Source: Niastella sp. OAS944
Lineage (GTDB): Bacteria > Bacteroidota > Bacteroidia > Chitinophagales > Chitinophagaceae
Length of the DNA stretch: 64,000 nucleotides
Direction: 5' to 3'
NCBI GenBank assembly: GCA_024809215.1
Contig: JANUBW010000012.1
Location: forward strand, 1-64,000
Below are positions 17,915-26,395 of this stretch, in pieces. The notes under the pieces were generated by a model. That model was not told the origin of the DNA and ran no database searches. It saw only the letters and a program-made list of their open reading frames with translations. Made by a program: the position numbers and the translations under genes. How positions within the stretch are numbered: position 1 is the stretch's first letter; every line of letters begins with the position of its first letter.

Positions 17915-19141
17915 TTAACCAACTGCCTTCATCAATTCTTCTTTAATTCGGCCGGCAACAATTTTCTCCTGGCCCGGTTTCAACATCCAAACGGTAACCG
18001 TGATGCTGCTTTCTTTTGCCCCACCGATCTCGATAGAAGGAGCGCCACTGCGTAATTTTTCCTGCAGGTCTTTCCCTGACAATTTCACTTTACCTGCATC
18101 CCATGCTATCTGTAAAGTGGGCGTTACATTACCAAGTTCCGGCACGGTGATACTGGTAGTTACGCCGCTTACAGTTTTGGCAGCATTGTCAATTACTGCA
18201 GTGGCTGCTTCCCACGCTTTCCATTCTTTGTCATGATCATCTTTAATATATTTATCAAGGGCTACATACATGCCCAGTATTTCTTCTTTATTTACTTTAA
18301 AGCCGCGGCCGATATTAAAACCACGGGGCGGCATGTGCAGGCGGGCTGCAGCAATGATCTCCTTTTTACCCATCAGCAAGCCGGCGCTTTGCGGGCCGCG
18401 TATTGCTTTACCACCGGAGATGACTACAAAACTGAAACCCATATCATTGAACTTCCACAGGTTTGATACCGGCGGCACGTCGGCGGCAATATCAATAGAG
18501 GTAGGAATATTGTGCTTTTTGCCAAGGGCTACCCACTCTTCATGTTTTATTTTGCCCTTATCGGCTTCTATATTCAAAAAGTGTAACAAGGCTGTTTTCT
18601 CATTAATAGCCTGTTCCACTTCTGCAACGGTTTCAACATAAATTATTTTACAACCTGTATTCTTCAGGGCGTGGTTGTATACTATGTCATGTGCTTTTTG
18701 AATGATCACTTCCGACTTCATGCCTGTACCATCGAGGTGCGGCAATTGTTCTACTTTTTTTTGGTCCATACCGGTTAATATACCAGCCAGGCCCAGGGTC
18801 ATGCCCGAGAAGGCGCCCGAGGTAACCACGGCTGCTTCGGAATGCACCAATGCTGCGATCTTCTCTCCTACTTTATCCTGCAACTCATCGAGCATGCAAA
18901 ATTCAGAGGCGGCGCTTTGTATGGCATCCAGTACATAATCGTGCATCAATGAACCGGTCATGGCTGTGAAAGTGCCGGCAGCATTGATAAAGGTGCGAAC
19001 ACCCAGTTCTTTAAAAAGAAAACGTTTTTCTGCATTTTGAGGTGCGGATGCGGGTGCGGCGGCAGCGGTAAAGGGAATAATGGAGACGCTGCCGGCATAA
19101 GGTACCAGTGCAAATAATTTGATCAATTCTCTCCGTTGCAT
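17915..19141 (-). CDS. Tat-exported SelA/DgaE-like PLP-dependent enzyme
   Basis: A 408-aa fold-type I PLP enzyme of the group containing selenocysteine synthase and D-glucosaminate-6-phosphate ammonia-lyase (DgaE). The core starts at GVRTFINAAGTFTAMTGSLM (47-66). Asp217 in SIDIAAD and Lys245 in VVISGGKAIRGPQSAG are the predicted cofactor-binding Asp and Schiff-base Lys. The N-terminus has a twin-arginine motif (RRELIKLF) followed by a hydrophobic Ala-rich stretch, predicting folded export by Tat, which suits a protein with a bound cofactor. No tRNA-binding N-terminal domain is present, so it is not a true SelA. Likely reaction: alpha,beta-elimination of ammonia from an amino acid or aminosugar acid to a 2-keto-3-deoxy acid. 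The substrate is inferred, not shown. Confidence 0.83.
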   Translation of the reverse strand: MQRRELIKLFALVPYAGSVSIIPFTAAAAPASAPQNAEKRFLFKELGVRTFINAAGTFTAMTGSLMHDYVLDAIQSAASEFCMLDELQDKVGEKIAALVHSEAAVVTSGAFSGMTLGLAGILTGMDQKKVEQLPHLDGTGMKSEVIIQKAHDIVYNHALKNTGCKIIYVETVAEVEQAINEKTALLHFLNIEADKGKIKHEEWVALGKKHNIPTSIDIAADVPPVSNLWKFNDMGFSFVVISGGKAIRGPQSAGLLMGKKEIIAAARLHMPPRGFNIGRGFKVNKEEILGMYVALDKYIKDDHDKEWKAWEAATAVIDNAAKTVSGVTTSITVPELGNVTPTLQIAWDAGKVKLSGKDLQEKLRSGAPSIEIGGAKESSITVTVWMLKPGQEKIVAGRIKEELMKAVG

Positions 19142-19362
19142 ACAGTTAATTGGTGGTTACTGCCCGCCCGCAAATAGGACCGGACGGAGCGATTGTTATG
19201 GAATCTGTTTGGTTGGGTGAGTACACCTGTTTCAACAGGGCAATGGTAAAACGGGCCAGAAAGAATAAGCACATTGAGAACCGCAGTGACAAAGTGATAA
19301 GAGAATAAGAACTGCGACACTGCGGTAGAGTAATCGAACCTTAACCTAATGTTGCCGCGGGT

Positions 19363-19836
19363 TTATACATAGGCAATGCAATCCATTTCAACTAAGGAAT
19401 CACCAGGCACGCCGCCTTTGGCAACCGCCACGGTAGTACGAACCGGCGGCTTTTTTCCAAAACGGCCTTTAAACACTTCATTCATTGCCTTGTAATCGTT
19501 GATATCGTTGAGGTATACGTTCACCTTCAATACTTTTTCCATGGAGGAACCGGCTGCCAGCAATTCTTTTTCCAGTTCTTTCAACACATGATCGGTATGG
19601 GCTTTGATATCTCCGGCAAAATGAGCGCCTTTGCCAGCAATAAATACCATTCCGTTAAACTTTGTGACACCGGAAAAAAGCGGCACATCCTGGTCGTCAG
19701 TTATTACATTAAAGACTTCTTTTTCATTGGGCTTGTCGGCAATTCCGGCTTTTGCGAATAAGCCCAGTCCTACAGTTCCGGCAACGGAGGCAAACAGTTT
19801 TTTCAGGGCATTTCTGCGTTCAGTTATCATCTGCAA
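19363..19836 (-). CDS. Tat-exported RidA-family protein
   Basis: A 157-aa Rid-superfamily protein with an N-terminal twin-arginine signal (ERRNALKKLF followed by a hydrophobic stretch ending near AGIA). The mature part has the family core: FNGMVFIAGKGAH, VLKVNVYLNDINDYKAMNEVF and the C-terminal PVRTTVAVAKGGVPGDSLVEMDCIAYV, where Arg and Glu form the active pocket. It clears enamine/imine intermediates made by PLP dehydratases or ammonia-lyases. It is the first gene of the exported-enzyme block, 221 bp before the PLP enzyme it probably serves, and an operator copy lies 90 bp upstream. A second, non-exported Rid protein is encoded at 2631-3095, so this locus places one Rid protein on each side of the inner membrane. 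Confidence 0.88.
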   Translation of the reverse strand: MQMITERRNALKKLFASVAGTVGLGLFAKAGIADKPNEKEVFNVITDDQDVPLFSGVTKFNGMVFIAGKGAHFAGDIKAHTDHVLKELEKELLAAGSSMEKVLKVNVYLNDINDYKAMNEVFKGRFGKKPPVRTTVAVAKGGVPGDSLVEMDCIAYV

Positions 19837-19924
19837 TTCTCTTTTAAAGCGTTAATGATGGTAAGAAGTGGTTACATTTCCTTCCACTAATTTAGTCCTA
19901 TCATGCAAATCTGCAAAAATTAAT

Positions 19925-19939
19925 TGCAAATAATTTGCA
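19925..19939. promoter_or_regulatory. Operator-like inverted repeat TGCAAA-N3-TTTGCA, copy 3
   Basis: TGCAAATAATTTGCA lies 89 bp upstream of the exported RidA start. Two further TGCAAA half-sites precede it at 19904 and 19912. It matches the two copies flanking the DeoR gene in both arms and spacer length. The surrounding 19837-20040 stretch holds no gene. Confidence 0.62.
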
Positions 19940-20047
19940 TAATGGTATCAAAAGTGTATACAAATGCGGTAAAATGGCTGAAACGGAAGAAACAAATCGC
20001 ATTTTTTGCAGATTTCTTCAGTACAACCAGTGCATGGATATAAAGCT

Positions 20048-20081
20048 AAACCCCGGCGGTGTTCTGCCGGGGTTTGTTTTT
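20048..20081. terminator. GC-rich hairpin with T-run after the TonB receptor gene
   Basis: AAACCCCGGC (20048-20057), 8-nt loop, GCCGGGGTTT (20066-20075), then GTTTTTT on the plus strand. The perfect 10-bp stem lies 21 bp beyond the receptor stop. The T-run is best on the plus strand, but the flanking genes are minus-strand, where the stem is followed by TTTAGCTTTATAT; it may act in both directions. Confidence 0.7.
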
Positions 20082-20101
20082 TATATATAGTTAAGACCGC
20101 C

Positions 20102-23005
20102 TTAGAAATTTACAGCCAGCTTTGCGAATAGGCGCATTCCATTATAACCCATTTGCACGGCATCCCATGGGCCGCCTGTTTCACCGTCATATGCCTGGGC
20201 ATTGGCGGCGGGTACGATGCCCAGATCGGGATGCACATTGAAGATATTGTCAGCTCCCCAGAAAAGGCTGACGGTTTTGGAGAACCTGTACGAAAAGAAC
20301 AGGTCAGAAACCACTTTGCCATTATAGTTAAAGATCTCAGGCACCAGCGGGCCCGATTGGTCCGCTCCCAGGTTAACAACCGGCGTGATCCCCGTCCCTA
20401 TCAAATCGGGGTCGCCCTGCTTCCCTGTTCCTGCCAATGAATTGTCTCCTGAATAGCCATATCCTTTTAGACTGATCTTTCCAAAGTAGGTGAAATGCGT
20501 GCCTACCGTAAATTTATTGACATCGTACTGCAGGTTGAGGCTGATCTTGGCGGGCGGAGCCGAAGCCTTTACAAAGTATTGTTCCCTTCCACTGAAAAAC
20601 GTCTGTTGATGAAGATAAGTATCATTCAGTACCGCAGGCACATTGACCTTGTCGATCTTCATATGCTGAAGATTTCCGGCAAGCAGAACGCTGAATTTGT
20701 TCCTGCCCCAACTCTGTTTCCAATCGGCCACAACATCTAACCCGTAATTCGAGGTATTGACGGCATTGGCGAAAAATTGCGCGCTATTGACCTTCAATGC
20801 CTCCAGCGTATTGGTAAGTTTTGAATTGAGCGTAATGTCTGTTGCCTGGAAGGTACCGGAAAGAACGACCCTGTTCGTGATCTTTACGTAGTAGCCGTCT
20901 ATGGTGAGGGTAAAGTTATTCGCCGGCTTCCAGGTGCCGCCCACGCTGGCATTCACCGATTTCTCCTGTTTAAGATCAGGAATGCCTGCGGCCCGGGTTA
21001 TGGGGCTATAGTTTGGGGCGATTTTCACCAGAGAGGGCACTCCTGCCACCACATTGCTTTCTGTAATGCTGAAATTTATCTGCTGCAGGGAAGGCGCTCG
21101 GTAACCCGTGCTCACGGAGCCCCGGAGGTTGACGCTGTTGGATAGCCTGACACGTGTGGCCAGTTTATAGGTATTCACGAATCCAAAGTCTGAATAGTTC
21201 TCCAGCCTAACGGCGCCGTCTACCAGCCAGGCCTTTGTAATGTCAATGGCTACATCTGCATAACCGGCTATGTTGGAACGCCTGGCCTTGTGCTCATCTG
21301 ACGGCTGAAAACCCGGAAAACCCTGCGCGCCTGTAGCGGGATAGGTAGTATCTCCGTTTGGATAGGCGATTGGTTGAATGCTGTAATTCGCGTAGGAGGC
21401 TTCTTCTCCTTTGTAAATCGCATACTGCTCATGCCTGAATTCAGCGCCAAAGGCAAGGGTCATTCCTTCTGCAACGTCGTTGTATCGCTTATCTATATCA
21501 AGGTTGGTCGTGTTCTGTAAAAAATAGAACCCGCCGTCATTGAAATGGTTTTTGGTGGCACCGGCTGCTCCGAGCGAGGAATTGAAGGTCCCATCACCGT
21601 AGTAGTGGAAGTTATTGCCGCCTGCCGTATTGCTGATGTCCCAATTCCACTCATTGGCTGTTCCCCTGAAGCCCACCGCCAAAGATGCGTCGGTTATATG
21701 TACGTTTTCGATGGGATTGTAATAGATATCAGCATCCGGAGTAATACTCACCGGATCGGTATAAGAGATAGAGGCTGGCCCGGAAAAATGCATGATACCC
21801 GGTACGAAGATCAGGTTTCCATTGCCATCGTTGGGGAACCGCTCGGGATGCCCGGTGAAATTCCTGGAGTAAGCAAAGGCATTGGAGTTTTTATAATTGT
21901 AAACGCCAAATGCATAGAAGCTGGTCTTGGTGGTGAGAGGGATCTCTGAATTGAGCATGAACCCGCCCGAAGTGACGGAGGCGTCGCCCATGGCCCTGCG
22001 CACATTGTTAACAGGGAGTGCTTTCGAATTGGAAAATATATTGGTGTCGGGCGCCTGACGAAAAGTTTTGCCCTGGCTCAGGAAATTAAGGGAATAATTG
22101 AGGAATCCTTTATTAGGGCCTATGGAAAATCCGTGATTCAGGCCAAATGAGAACGTTTGTCCGTCGAACCGGTTTCCCGTAACATATTGATCAGGTTGAA
22201 CACTATTGAGCGAATTGTATTTATGGTCATAAAAGGCGGAATAGCCGGCGGTCACAGCAAGGTGATCCACATCCCTTTTCAACATGATATTCATTACCCC
22301 TGCTATGGCGTCGGACCCGTATTGCGCGGAGGCCCCGTCGCGCAGGATCTCAACTCTGTCGATGGAGGCCTCCGGAATGGCGTTCAGGTCGGTGCCTGAA
22401 TTGCCGCGGCCGCGCGTGCCAAACAATGCTACGAATGCAGTCTGATGGCGGCGTTTGCCATTGATGAGGACCAAGGTTTGATCGGGTCCCAGGCCCCGAA
22501 GGGTTGCCAGGTCGATGGCATCGGCGCCGTCGCCCCCGCTTTGCTTATTGTAATTGAAAGAAGGTGCTGTCATATTCAGCAGGGAGGTAAGCTCCATTTT
22601 ACCCGTAGGCAAACCCACCTGATTCACTTTGATGACATCCACCGGAACAGGTGTTTCCGTCTTAGCCCTTCCGGCGCCACGGTTTCCCACGAAGACGATA
22701 TCAGTTAAAGTGGTGGAGGCGGGTTGAAGGGCGAGTGTAACCTCGGATTGGCCATTGAGCGGGAAGGATTGCGTACTGTACCCGATGAAGCTTATTTCCA
22801 AAATATCATTGGCCGCCCCTACCTTGATATTAAAAACGCCATCGTTATTTGTAGAGGTACCCACTTTGCCGATGCCGCTCTTTACCGTAGCACCCACCAG
22901 CGGAGTTCCTGTTTTAGCATCGACCACTTTGCCGGTGACCATCTTCTGGGAATATAGCAGGCAGGAGGATAGCACATGGCATATCAGCAGCAGTGTTTTT
23001 CTCAT
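20102..23005 (-). CDS. TonB-dependent receptor, non-SusC type
   Basis: A 967-aa outer-membrane receptor. I chose MRKTLLLICHVLSS (ATG at 23003-23005) as it opens a signal peptide ending near LLYSQ; an upstream ATG adds 13 residues. A carboxypeptidase-regulatory-like domain follows (TGKVVDAKTGTPLVGATV), then a plug with ETPVPVDVIKVNQVG and RGLGPDQTLVLINGKRRH, then the barrel ending in Phe (LAKLAVNF). The RRH-containing plug and the lack of a SusD partner separate it from SusC proteins; this group often serves small ligands. It ends in front of the exported RidA block, with a terminator-like hairpin between them, so it may be transcribed separately. Its upstream region lacks the TGCAAA repeat. 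It may admit the substrate of the exported enzymes, which is inference. Confidence 0.92.
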   Translation of the reverse strand: MRKTLLLICHVLSSCLLYSQKMVTGKVVDAKTGTPLVGATVKSGIGKVGTSTNNDGVFNIKVGAANDILEISFIGYSTQSFPLNGQSEVTLALQPASTTLTDIVFVGNRGAGRAKTETPVPVDVIKVNQVGLPTGKMELTSLLNMTAPSFNYNKQSGGDGADAIDLATLRGLGPDQTLVLINGKRRHQTAFVALFGTRGRGNSGTDLNAIPEASIDRVEILRDGASAQYGSDAIAGVMNIMLKRDVDHLAVTAGYSAFYDHKYNSLNSVQPDQYVTGNRFDGQTFSFGLNHGFSIGPNKGFLNYSLNFLSQGKTFRQAPDTNIFSNSKALPVNNVRRAMGDASVTSGGFMLNSEIPLTTKTSFYAFGVYNYKNSNAFAYSRNFTGHPERFPNDGNGNLIFVPGIMHFSGPASISYTDPVSITPDADIYYNPIENVHITDASLAVGFRGTANEWNWDISNTAGGNNFHYYGDGTFNSSLGAAGATKNHFNDGGFYFLQNTTNLDIDKRYNDVAEGMTLAFGAEFRHEQYAIYKGEEASYANYSIQPIAYPNGDTTYPATGAQGFPGFQPSDEHKARRSNIAGYADVAIDITKAWLVDGAVRLENYSDFGFVNTYKLATRVRLSNSVNLRGSVSTGYRAPSLQQINFSITESNVVAGVPSLVKIAPNYSPITRAAGIPDLKQEKSVNASVGGTWKPANNFTLTIDGYYVKITNRVVLSGTFQATDITLNSKLTNTLEALKVNSAQFFANAVNTSNYGLDVVADWKQSWGRNKFSVLLAGNLQHMKIDKVNVPAVLNDTYLHQQTFFSGREQYFVKASAPPAKISLNLQYDVNKFTVGTHFTYFGKISLKGYGYSGDNSLAGTGKQGDPDLIGTGITPVVNLGADQSGPLVPEIFNYNGKVVSDLFFSYRFSKTVSLFWGADNIFNVHPDLGIVPAANAQAYDGETGGPWDAVQMGYNGMRLFAKLAVNF

Positions 23006-23106
23006 ATAGCAAGTAATTGTTACCATTAAGTTAACTATATTCAAAGAGGTAAAAAAACCAACTGCAGGTTGTAACGAACTTCGTTTTTAGCAAAATTGAT
23101 TTAGAT

Positions 23107-23394
23107 TTAGGAAAGATACCACGCTAACATAGGAATATAAGAAATACCATCAACGCCGATGATAATCTCGGAGCGTTTGAGCTTTTTTACATCAGCATAG
23201 GCCAGGCCGGTATAACAACTAAACAATAAAATATCGTGTACAATCGCAGTCGGCCGGCGGTAAATTATTGTGCGGTCAAGCTTGTAGTCCGCTTCTGTTA
23301 GGCCTATTCGTTCGACTTCCCGTAAGGTCATTTTGAATTGGCAAACGGGTCTTTTAACAGCCAACCGTATCCGGCGACAATAAAGGCCATTCAA
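23107..23394 (-). pseudogene. Remnant of a tyrosine recombinase gene
   Basis: About 70 residues match the middle of the intact integrase at 51.6-52.9 kb: FKMTLREVER, then LFSCYTGLAYADVKK, then LKRSEIIIGVDG are shared nearly residue for residue. The catalytic HxxR and Tyr regions are missing and both ends run into unrelated sequence, so it cannot be functional. It lies outside the 25.1-53.1 kb repeats, next to the SDR and Crp/Fnr genes, and suggests an older, mostly lost insertion of a related element. Confidence 0.85.
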
Positions 23395-23482
23395 TAGTCG
23401 CTGTGTTTACGTGACATTTATCACCATTATTTTGTGGCAAAAGTCCTTGTAGCAAAGGACATGTGTGGGTGACATTTGTTGA

Positions 23483-24250
23483 ATGAAATTAAAAAACAAA
23501 GTAACTGTGGTTACCGGCGGTAACAGCGGTATCGGTTTCGGCATATCTGCTTCCTTTAGTAAGGAAGGGGCAAAAGGTGCTATCACCGGAAGAAACCAGC
23601 AAACAATAGACAAGTCTGTTGAGCAATTGGGAACAAATTTTATTGGAATTAAGGGTGATGTAACAAATCTGGATGATCTGGAACTGATCTTTAAAGAAAC
23701 GTTCAACAAGTTTGGTAAGATTGATGCATTAGTGGTGAATGCAGGCGGCGTGGTGGATGGGACGCCAATGGGATCAGTGTCGGATGTAGGAGAGGATGGA
23801 TTTGACAAGTACATGGACCTGAATCTGAAAAGTGTCTATTTCACGGTTCAAAAGGCGCTACCGTATTTAAATGATGGTAGTTCGATTATCTTAATAGGCT
23901 CTACAGCCTCTCATCGGGCGGCCCCGGGCATGTCTATCTACAGCGCCGCTAAAGCTGCTGTAGTTTCCTTCGCAAAAGGGTTTTCACTGGATCTGTTAGC
24001 CCGTAGGATCAGGGTGAATGTGCTTTCGCCCGGCAGTATCGATACGCCGGTGTTTGACAAATTCGCACCTCCCGAACAGGTTGACCTGATTAAACAGTTC
24101 TGGGTGAACCAGATCCCTGTGGGCCGGCTTGGCCAACCTGCTGATATCGGAAACGCGGCTGTATTTCTCGCGTCTGACGAATCAACCTTTATTTTGGGCA
24201 GCGAGCTGTTGGTGGATGGCGGTATGACAAATATCAGTCTGATGAAATAA
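23483..24250 (+). CDS. Short-chain dehydrogenase/reductase (SDR) family oxidoreductase
   Basis: A 255-aa classical SDR. Visible motifs: TGGNSGIG at about 11-18 (NAD(P)-binding), VNAGG at about 85, the catalytic Ser region IGSTASHRAAPG, the YSAAK catalytic Tyr/Lys pair, and the C-terminal cofactor/tetramer segment GSELLVDGGMT. Length and motif spacing fit 3-oxoacyl-ACP-reductase-like SDRs of unknown substrate. It is followed after 91 bp by a Crp/Fnr-type regulator on the same strand, a pairing suggesting the regulator controls it. An integrase remnant lies just upstream, so the pair could have been brought in by transfer. The substrate is not predictable. Confidence 0.93.
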   Translation: MKLKNKVTVVTGGNSGIGFGISASFSKEGAKGAITGRNQQTIDKSVEQLGTNFIGIKGDVTNLDDLELIFKETFNKFGKIDALVVNAGGVVDGTPMGSVSDVGEDGFDKYMDLNLKSVYFTVQKALPYLNDGSSIILIGSTASHRAAPGMSIYSAAKAAVVSFAKGFSLDLLARRIRVNVLSPGSIDTPVFDKFAPPEQVDLIKQFWVNQIPVGRLGQPADIGNAAVFLASDESTFILGSELLVDGGMTNISLMK

Positions 24251-24341
24251 AGCTTTAGTAAATGGCAGCTTGCCTTTGTGATAGCAGGCTGCCGTTTGTT
24301 GCTACGCGTTTTTTGGATAGCTTTGGCAAAAGCTTTTTAAA

Positions 24342-24926
24342 ATGTTCGAAGTTTTTGCCAACTACCTGAGGGTAAATGGAGGGCTGACCGATGAGGATCT
24401 GAAACTTGTAGAGGCGGTAACGATACCAAAACGGATTCGTAAACGTCAGTATTTACTACAGGAAGGTGATGTCAGTCGTTTTAATACTTTTATTACCAAA
24501 GGATGCCTTCGGTTGTACCACGTAGGGAACGACGGTACCGAACATATCCTTCGATTTGCCGTAGAAGATTGGTGGATCAGTGATTATGAAAGTTATCATT
24601 CCGGACTTCCTTCTAAATTTAATATCGATGCGTTGGAAGACAGTGAGCTGTTGCTGATTGAAAAAGAAAGGTTCGATGCCTTGTGTGAAACAATTCCGCG
24701 GTTTAGAAAACTCAGAGAAAAATTAGACAATAAAAATTTCGAAATAACCCAGAACAGGATCCTTAGCAATATCAGTGAAACTACCGAAGAGAGATACAAC
24801 AATTTCGTTAACATGTGCCCGCATATATACAACCGCGTTCCGTTGCATATGCTCGCTTCTTTTCTGGGTGTATCTCGCGAAACCTTAAGCCGGATGAGGC
24901 AACAGCAACAAAAGAAAACAGAATGA
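24342..24926 (+). CDS. Crp/Fnr-family transcriptional regulator
   Basis: A 194-aa protein with an N-terminal cyclic-nucleotide-binding-like beta-roll (residues about 20-120: RKRQYLLQEGDVSRFNTFITKGCLRLYHV...) and a short C-terminal HTH whose recognition segment reads PLHMLASFLGVSRETLSRMRQQ. It resembles the large Bacteroidetes group of Crp-like proteins with no conserved cAMP-binding residues and no Fe-S cysteines. The signal is therefore unknown. It lies downstream of the SDR gene on the same strand and probably controls it or itself. Confidence 0.9.
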   Translation: MFEVFANYLRVNGGLTDEDLKLVEAVTIPKRIRKRQYLLQEGDVSRFNTFITKGCLRLYHVGNDGTEHILRFAVEDWWISDYESYHSGLPSKFNIDALEDSELLLIEKERFDALCETIPRFRKLREKLDNKNFEITQNRILSNISETTEERYNNFVNMCPHIYNRVPLHMLASFLGVSRETLSRMRQQQQKKTE

Positions 24927-25092
24927 CTAGCTGGCGGTAACAATACAATGTGTCTACCGGAATTAAAGATCGGAAGAGTAAAGCTGTCCGTTGTTATGAA
25001 TGCCTGAATCATCAACTCCCAACTTTTCATCTGATTCCTAATCCTCTATCCAATCAACATGCCCCCTTAAATCCCCAACTTTTCAACCTGAG

Positions 25093-25215
25093 CCATAAAA
25101 TGCAGTAAAAGCAGGTATGCCTAAAAAGCAAAAAACCTGCAAATCATTGATTTAGCAGGTTTTATTACTTTAAGTTTATCTCATTTAACTGAGCCGAGCG
25201 GAGAGAGAGGATTTG
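25093..25215. repeat. Left boundary direct repeat (attachment-site-like), tRNA-Ser 3'-end sequence plus terminator hairpin
   Basis: This 123-bp segment is almost identical to 53022-53145: only two substitutions and a 1-base indel are seen. Each copy holds a terminator-type hairpin (CCTGCAAATCA arm, loop, GATTTNGCAGG arm, T-rich tail) and ends with GCGGAGAGAGAGG(G)ATT, also found at the 3' end of the intact tRNA-Ser gene at 55376. That is the expected product of integrase insertion into a tRNA 3' end. The rest of 24927-25523 has no gene; just inside the repeat lies a segment that recurs, diverged, at 27.54 kb. Confidence 0.85.
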
Positions 25216-25523
25216 TAACCTACCCTACCCCTTATTGTTAGTCAGTTAGTTGAGTGCTGCAAAATGGGTGACTCAATGGATGACGCTGGGAATTTTTTAA
25301 TTTATAAGAACTGATATCGTTATATAAAGATAATAAAAAACAAGTCTTACTATTACGTTCTATATGTATGTATTAAAAAGTGTCCAACAAACCAATCAAC
25401 AATTGGCCTTACAAAACCATTACAATCGACGTCTTACCGTAATTTTTCAATTCTTATAAAATAAAATTGAGTAAAAAATGCTACCTGTGAATGTTCTAAA
25501 ATTCTACTAACGGATTTGCATAG

Positions 25524-26009
25524 TTATTGTCCGTAAAAAGCTTTAGCATTGATATAATGTTCAAGTTTTGAAACGATTTCGTTTTGAAATCGTTCTGATA
25601 TTCGCCGTTCTTCGGAAGTACTAATATCACTTTCCTTTGTCCAAACATAATCTGCACCGTTATCAACCGCTCTTATTGAAATACCCGTCTTAGTTGTGTC
25701 AACTTGAAGTGAATCATTAGCGTCACCATAAAATGAAACATAATACATTTCTTCTGGCTCTGATTTAAAATAAAAAATTCTACTGTCTAAAAAATTATAT
25801 CCTCTTTCTTTCCAATCATCTCTTTTTTTCCACTTGTCAGGTATTTTGTATTCAGGATATTGGGCAAATAGAGAATCAATCGCAATAATTACTTTTTTCT
25901 TTGATGCGGGAAATGTTATAGTTGCAAAACCTCCTAGCGTCCCTGCACCAAGACCACAACCAGTCAAAGCGACAGTAAATAATGTGGCTATAATTCGAGT
26001 AGTCGTCAT
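25524..26009 (-). CDS. Small predicted lipoprotein of unknown function
   Basis: 161 aa from the ATG at 26007-26009 (MTTTRIIATLFTVALTGC); the Cys closes a lipobox. A longer start 14 codons upstream lacks a proper signal peptide. The mature part is polar with alternating strands (RIFYFKSEPEEMYYVSFYGD) and a helical C-terminus rich in Glu. I do not recognise a family. It is the first gene inside the left repeat, transcribed towards it, and stands apart from the next gene by nearly 400 bp. Probably island cargo. Confidence 0.72.
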   Translation of the reverse strand: MTTTRIIATLFTVALTGCGLGAGTLGGFATITFPASKKKVIIAIDSLFAQYPEYKIPDKWKKRDDWKERGYNFLDSRIFYFKSEPEEMYYVSFYGDANDSLQVDTTKTGISIRAVDNGADYVWTKESDISTSEERRISERFQNEIVSKLEHYINAKAFYGQ

Positions 26010-26395
26010 ATAATTTACGCTAATATCAACGATGAGCTGCATGGCTGACATTCCGTGTTAGTTCAGCCGGAACAAAAGTTAAGCAGCGGACTAGAGTTGA
26101 AGATATAAAACAAATCTGATAATAATAATCATGACTTAGGACTAAGCAACCATAATCCCTTTAGTTTATCATCTTCTGTTCGGTTGCATAAAATATTTGA
26201 TATGGCATTTCCATATTCAAACAACGCCTAAGGATTATTATGGACCGGACGGGATATGTGCGGTCTTTATATCTTCAGGAAAATCAGCTATTTAATTTTT
26301 CGGTCGATTTTTTGGTCGATTCAATGAGCTGGGGAGGGTTATTCTTACCTGGGTTAGTGCAGGTAGACGTTGGCTTTATAAAGGTAGGTTTTATT

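Noticed and set aside
17915-19141. True selenocysteine synthase (SelA)
   Set aside because: It lacks the N-terminal tRNA-binding part, has a Tat signal and sits in a catabolic operon.
24967-24978. AGATCGGAAGAG, identical to the start of a common Illumina adapter
   Set aside because: Only 12 bases match and the next base differs from the adapter. It sits in ordinary sequence between genes, so chance is likelier than adapter contamination.
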